Source of the DNA: JBFHNV01 sp965365655
Lineage (GTDB): Bacteria > Pseudomonadota > Gammaproteobacteria > HK1
Assembly (NCBI GenBank): GCA_965365655.1
Contig: CBDUCN010000245.1
Coordinates: 1 to 8,076, forward strand
Direction: 5' to 3'
DNA: 8,076 bases
Shown piece after piece: positions 6,234 to 8,076 of this stretch (the first letter of the stretch is position 1; every line of letters begins with the position of its first letter). The position numbers were made by a program, and so were the translations under genes. The notes under the pieces are model-generated. The model had not been told where the DNA came from, searched no databases, and saw only the letters and a program-made list of their open reading frames with translations.

Positions 6234-6259
6234 CGCCGGGCCGGCGCGCGCCGCGTCAG
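6230..6259. terminator. Symmetric inverted repeat at the convergent gene ends, candidate bidirectional terminator
   Basis: CTGACGC at 6230-6236 pairs exactly with GCGTCAG at 6253-6259 across a 16-base GC-only centre. The centre adds nested symmetry: CGCCGG-G-CCGGCG at 6234-6246 and the self-complementary CGGCGCGCGCCG at 6242-6253. The left arm contains the TGA stop of the M20 gene and the right arm contains the stop of the helicase gene. Neither strand has a following T-tract, so this is not a classical intrinsic terminator. Such U-less hairpins are plausible in GC-rich genomes but are weaker evidence. Confidence 0.5.
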
Positions 6260-8076
6260 CCTGCGGCGCGATCGTGCTTGCGCTTCTTCTCCCGCTTCGG
6301 CTTCTTTGCACCCTTGCCCTTGCCGGACTTCCCGCCGGTGCGGTCCGCGCTCTCACGCGCGCCCGCGCCGTCGCGCGGCCTCGTGTCGGACTCGCGCCCG
6401 CCAGGCGCGGACAGCACGCTGATGCGCAGCTGCCGCCCGCGCACCCACACCTTCTTCAGGTGGCGGAACAGGTCGCGCGGCATGCCGGCGGGCAGGTCGA
6501 CGGTGCTGTGCTCGTCGCGGATGTCGATCGCCCCGATGTGCCGCCCGTCGAGACCGGCCTCGTTCGCGATCGCGCCGACGATGTGCTTCGGCTCCACGCC
6601 GTGGCTCGCGCCGACCTCGATGCGGTAGCGCACGAAGTCCTCCGGCACGTCCGCCGGGGCGCGCCGCGGGGCACGCGCGCCGTCGCCGTGCGCCGGCTCG
6701 CGGCGCGGCGCCTCGGCCGGGTGATCGCGTGCGCGGTCCTCCGTCGGGGCCCGCGCGCCCGCGCGCTCCTCGCGCGCCGCCGGCGGCAGCAGCGGCCGTT
6801 CGCCCTGAGCCATGCACGCGAGCGCAGCCGCGATGCGTTGCAGGCTCACGTCGTGCTCGCCGCTGTACTCGGTGACCAGTGACTCGAACAGCGACAGGTC
6901 CTGCGTCTGCAGCACCTCGCCGATCGCGGCCTTGAAGCGCCCGGCGCGCACGCCGGCCACGTCGTCGCGGCTCGGCACGTCCATCGGCGCGATCGCCTGG
7001 CCCGTGGCCTTCTCGATGGAGCGCAGCATGCGCCGCTCGCGCGGCGCGACGAACAGGATCGCCTTGCCCTTGCGCCCGGCCCGCGCGGTGCGCCCGATGC
7101 GGTGCACGTAGGCCTCGGTGTCGTACGGAATGTCGTAGTTGATCACGTGGCTGATGCGGTCCACGTGCAGCCCGCGCGCGGCCACGTCGGTCGCGACCAG
7201 GATGTCCAGCCGGCCCGACTTCAGCCGCTCCACCGTCTGCTCGCGGGCGGCCTGGGTCATGTCGCCGTTGAGCGCCGCGGCCGAGAAGCCGCGCGCCTCG
7301 AGCCGGTCGGCGAGCTCGACGGTCGCGACCTTGGTGCGCACGAAGATCAGCATCGCGTCGAAGTCCTCGACCTCGAGGATGCGCGTCAGCGCATCGAGCT
7401 TGTGCATCCCGCCGACCTGCCAGCAGCGCTGCTCGACCGTGTCCACCGTCGCGGTGGCCGACTCGATGCGGATCTCCAGCGGGTCGCGGGTGTGGCGGCG
7501 GGTCACGGCGCGGATCGCGTCGGGCATCGTGGCCGAGAACAGCGCGAGCTGCTTCGTCTCGGGCGTGCGCTCGAGGATCAGCTCCACGTCCTCGAGAAAG
7601 CCCATGCGCAGCATCTCGTCCGCCTCGTCCAGCACCACGCTCGTGAGGCCGTCGAGCGCGAGCGTCCCGCGGCGCAGGTGGTCGAGCACCCGACCCGGGG
7701 TGCCCACCACCGCGTGCACCCCGCGGCGAAGCGGCCTGAGCTGCGCCTCGTAGCCCTGGCCGCCGTACACCGGCAGCACGCGGAAGCCGGCGAGGAAGCG
7801 CGCATAGGTCTTGAACGCCTCCGCGACCTGGATCGCGAGCTCGCGGGTCGGCGTCAGCACCAGCACCTGCGGCGCCGCGCGCGCGACGTCGAGCCGGCTC
7901 AGCAGCGGCAGCGCGAACGCGGCGGTCTTGCCGGTGCCGGTCTGCGCCTGGCCGAGGATGTCGCGGCCCTGCAGCAGCGGCGGGATCGCCGCCGCCTGGA
8001 TCGGGGACGGGGTCTCGTAGCCGACCTCGTACACGGCGCGCAGCACCGGGTCGGACAGGCCGAGCAGGGAGAAGCT
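6256..8076 (-). CDS. deaD: DEAD-box ATP-dependent RNA helicase, DeaD/CsdA type (5' partial)
   Basis: This is a cytoplasmic RNA helicase; DeaD/CsdA proteins act in ribosome assembly, mRNA turnover and cold adaptation. 606 codons lie in the window and the true start is beyond 8076: the frame continues upstream as SFSLLGLSDPVLRAVYEVGYE, the normal DeaD N-terminus, so probably only a few residues are missing. Counting from the edge, the motifs are Q motif GYETPSPIQ (19-27), Walker A AQTGTGKT (44-51), PTRELA (76-81), TPGR (126-129), DEAD (150-153), SAT (181-183), ATDVAARGLHV (295-305) and HRIGRTARAG (325-334). An Arg/Ala/Pro-rich linker follows (about 430-475), then a DbpA/CsdA-type RNA-binding domain (about 480-555: RYRIEVGASHGVEPKHIVGA and the conserved HSTVDLP). 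The protein ends in a Lys/Gly-rich basic tail. It is convergent with the hydrolase operon, 22 bases away, and not obviously linked to it. Confidence 0.96.
   Translation of the reverse strand, partial: SFSLLGLSDPVLRAVYEVGYETPSPIQAAAIPPLLQGRDILGQAQTGTGKTAAFALPLLSRLDVARAAPQVLVLTPTRELAIQVAEAFKTYARFLAGFRVLPVYGGQGYEAQLRPLRRGVHAVVGTPGRVLDHLRRGTLALDGLTSVVLDEADEMLRMGFLEDVELILERTPETKQLALFSATMPDAIRAVTRRHTRDPLEIRIESATATVDTVEQRCWQVGGMHKLDALTRILEVEDFDAMLIFVRTKVATVELADRLEARGFSAAALNGDMTQAAREQTVERLKSGRLDILVATDVAARGLHVDRISHVINYDIPYDTEAYVHRIGRTARAGRKGKAILFVAPRERRMLRSIEKATGQAIAPMDVPSRDDVAGVRAGRFKAAIGEVLQTQDLSLFESLVTEYSGEHDVSLQRIAAALACMAQGERPLLPPAAREERAGARAPTEDRARDHPAEAPRREPAHGDGARAPRRAPADVPEDFVRYRIEVGASHGVEPKHIVGAIANEAGLDGRHIGAIDIRDEHSTVDLPAGMPRDLFRHLKKVWVRGRQLRISVLSAPGGRESDTRPRDGAGARESADRTGGKSGKGKGAKKPKREKKRKHDRAAG

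Noticed and set aside
8044..8046. Start of the helicase at the GTG codon 8044-8046
   Set aside because: The ten codons upstream to the window edge continue the standard DeaD N-terminus (FSLLGLSDPVLRAV), so this is an internal Val codon and the gene is cut by the edge.
1..8076. Mobile elements, CRISPR arrays, tRNA or rRNA genes, or a defence system
   Set aside because: No transposase-like product, no regularly spaced repeats, no cloverleaf-like or conserved rRNA sequence, and all six supported genes are metabolic, transport, regulatory or RNA-helicase types with uniform base composition.

Overview
The window reads as one contiguous stretch of ordinary chromosome from a very GC-rich proteobacterium, with a strong G/C bias at third codon positions throughout. 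The TRAP dicarboxylate-type transporter, the RpiR-type regulator and the DeaD-type helicase together suggest a betaproteobacterium such as a member of the Burkholderiales; this is a guess from gene content, not a demonstrated placement. I see no insertion sequence, phage gene, tRNA, rRNA or CRISPR array. Dense overlapping ORFs in wrong frames are expected at this GC content.

Layout. Positions 1-2561, minus strand: a tripartite TRAP transporter operon transcribed leftwards, in the order small membrane subunit (dctQ-like, 2016-2561), large membrane subunit (dctM-like, 730-2019, overlapping dctQ by 4 bases), periplasmic solute-binding protein (dctP-like, 2-673, running off the left edge). Positions 2562-2880: a 319-base divergent control region. 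Positions 2881-6233, plus strand: a second operon of an RpiR-family regulator, an allantoate amidohydrolase/N-carbamoylase-type M20 enzyme, and a second M20 enzyme of the ArgE/DapE/CPG2 type. These genes overlap by 11 bases or are separated by 1 base. Positions 6256-8076, minus strand: a convergent DEAD-box RNA helicase of the DeaD/CsdA type, running off the right edge and probably unrelated to the catabolic cluster.

How the genes fit together (inference). The divergent pair looks like a small uptake-and-degradation unit. The TRAP system would import an organic acid bearing an amide, ureido or acyl-amino group. The two cytoplasmic metallo-amidohydrolases would remove carbamoyl, ureido or acyl groups, and the RpiR protein would sense the substrate or a product and control both transcripts. 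The exact substrate cannot be read from the sequence. Allantoate or another ureide/N-carbamoyl amino acid is the best candidate because of the first hydrolase; no hydantoinase, allantoinase or uricase gene lies in the window.

The most notable observations are: two 16-bp palindromes of the same design (TGAAA...TTTCA type) placed one at each divergent promoter, which are candidate RpiR operators; a perfect 27-bp inverted repeat just downstream of the putative TRAP promoter; an M20 enzyme whose canonical bridging Asp and one metal-ligand Glu appear replaced; an RpiR SIS domain lacking the usual phosphosugar-binding pattern; and a symmetric inverted repeat at the convergent gene ends with a stop codon in each arm.
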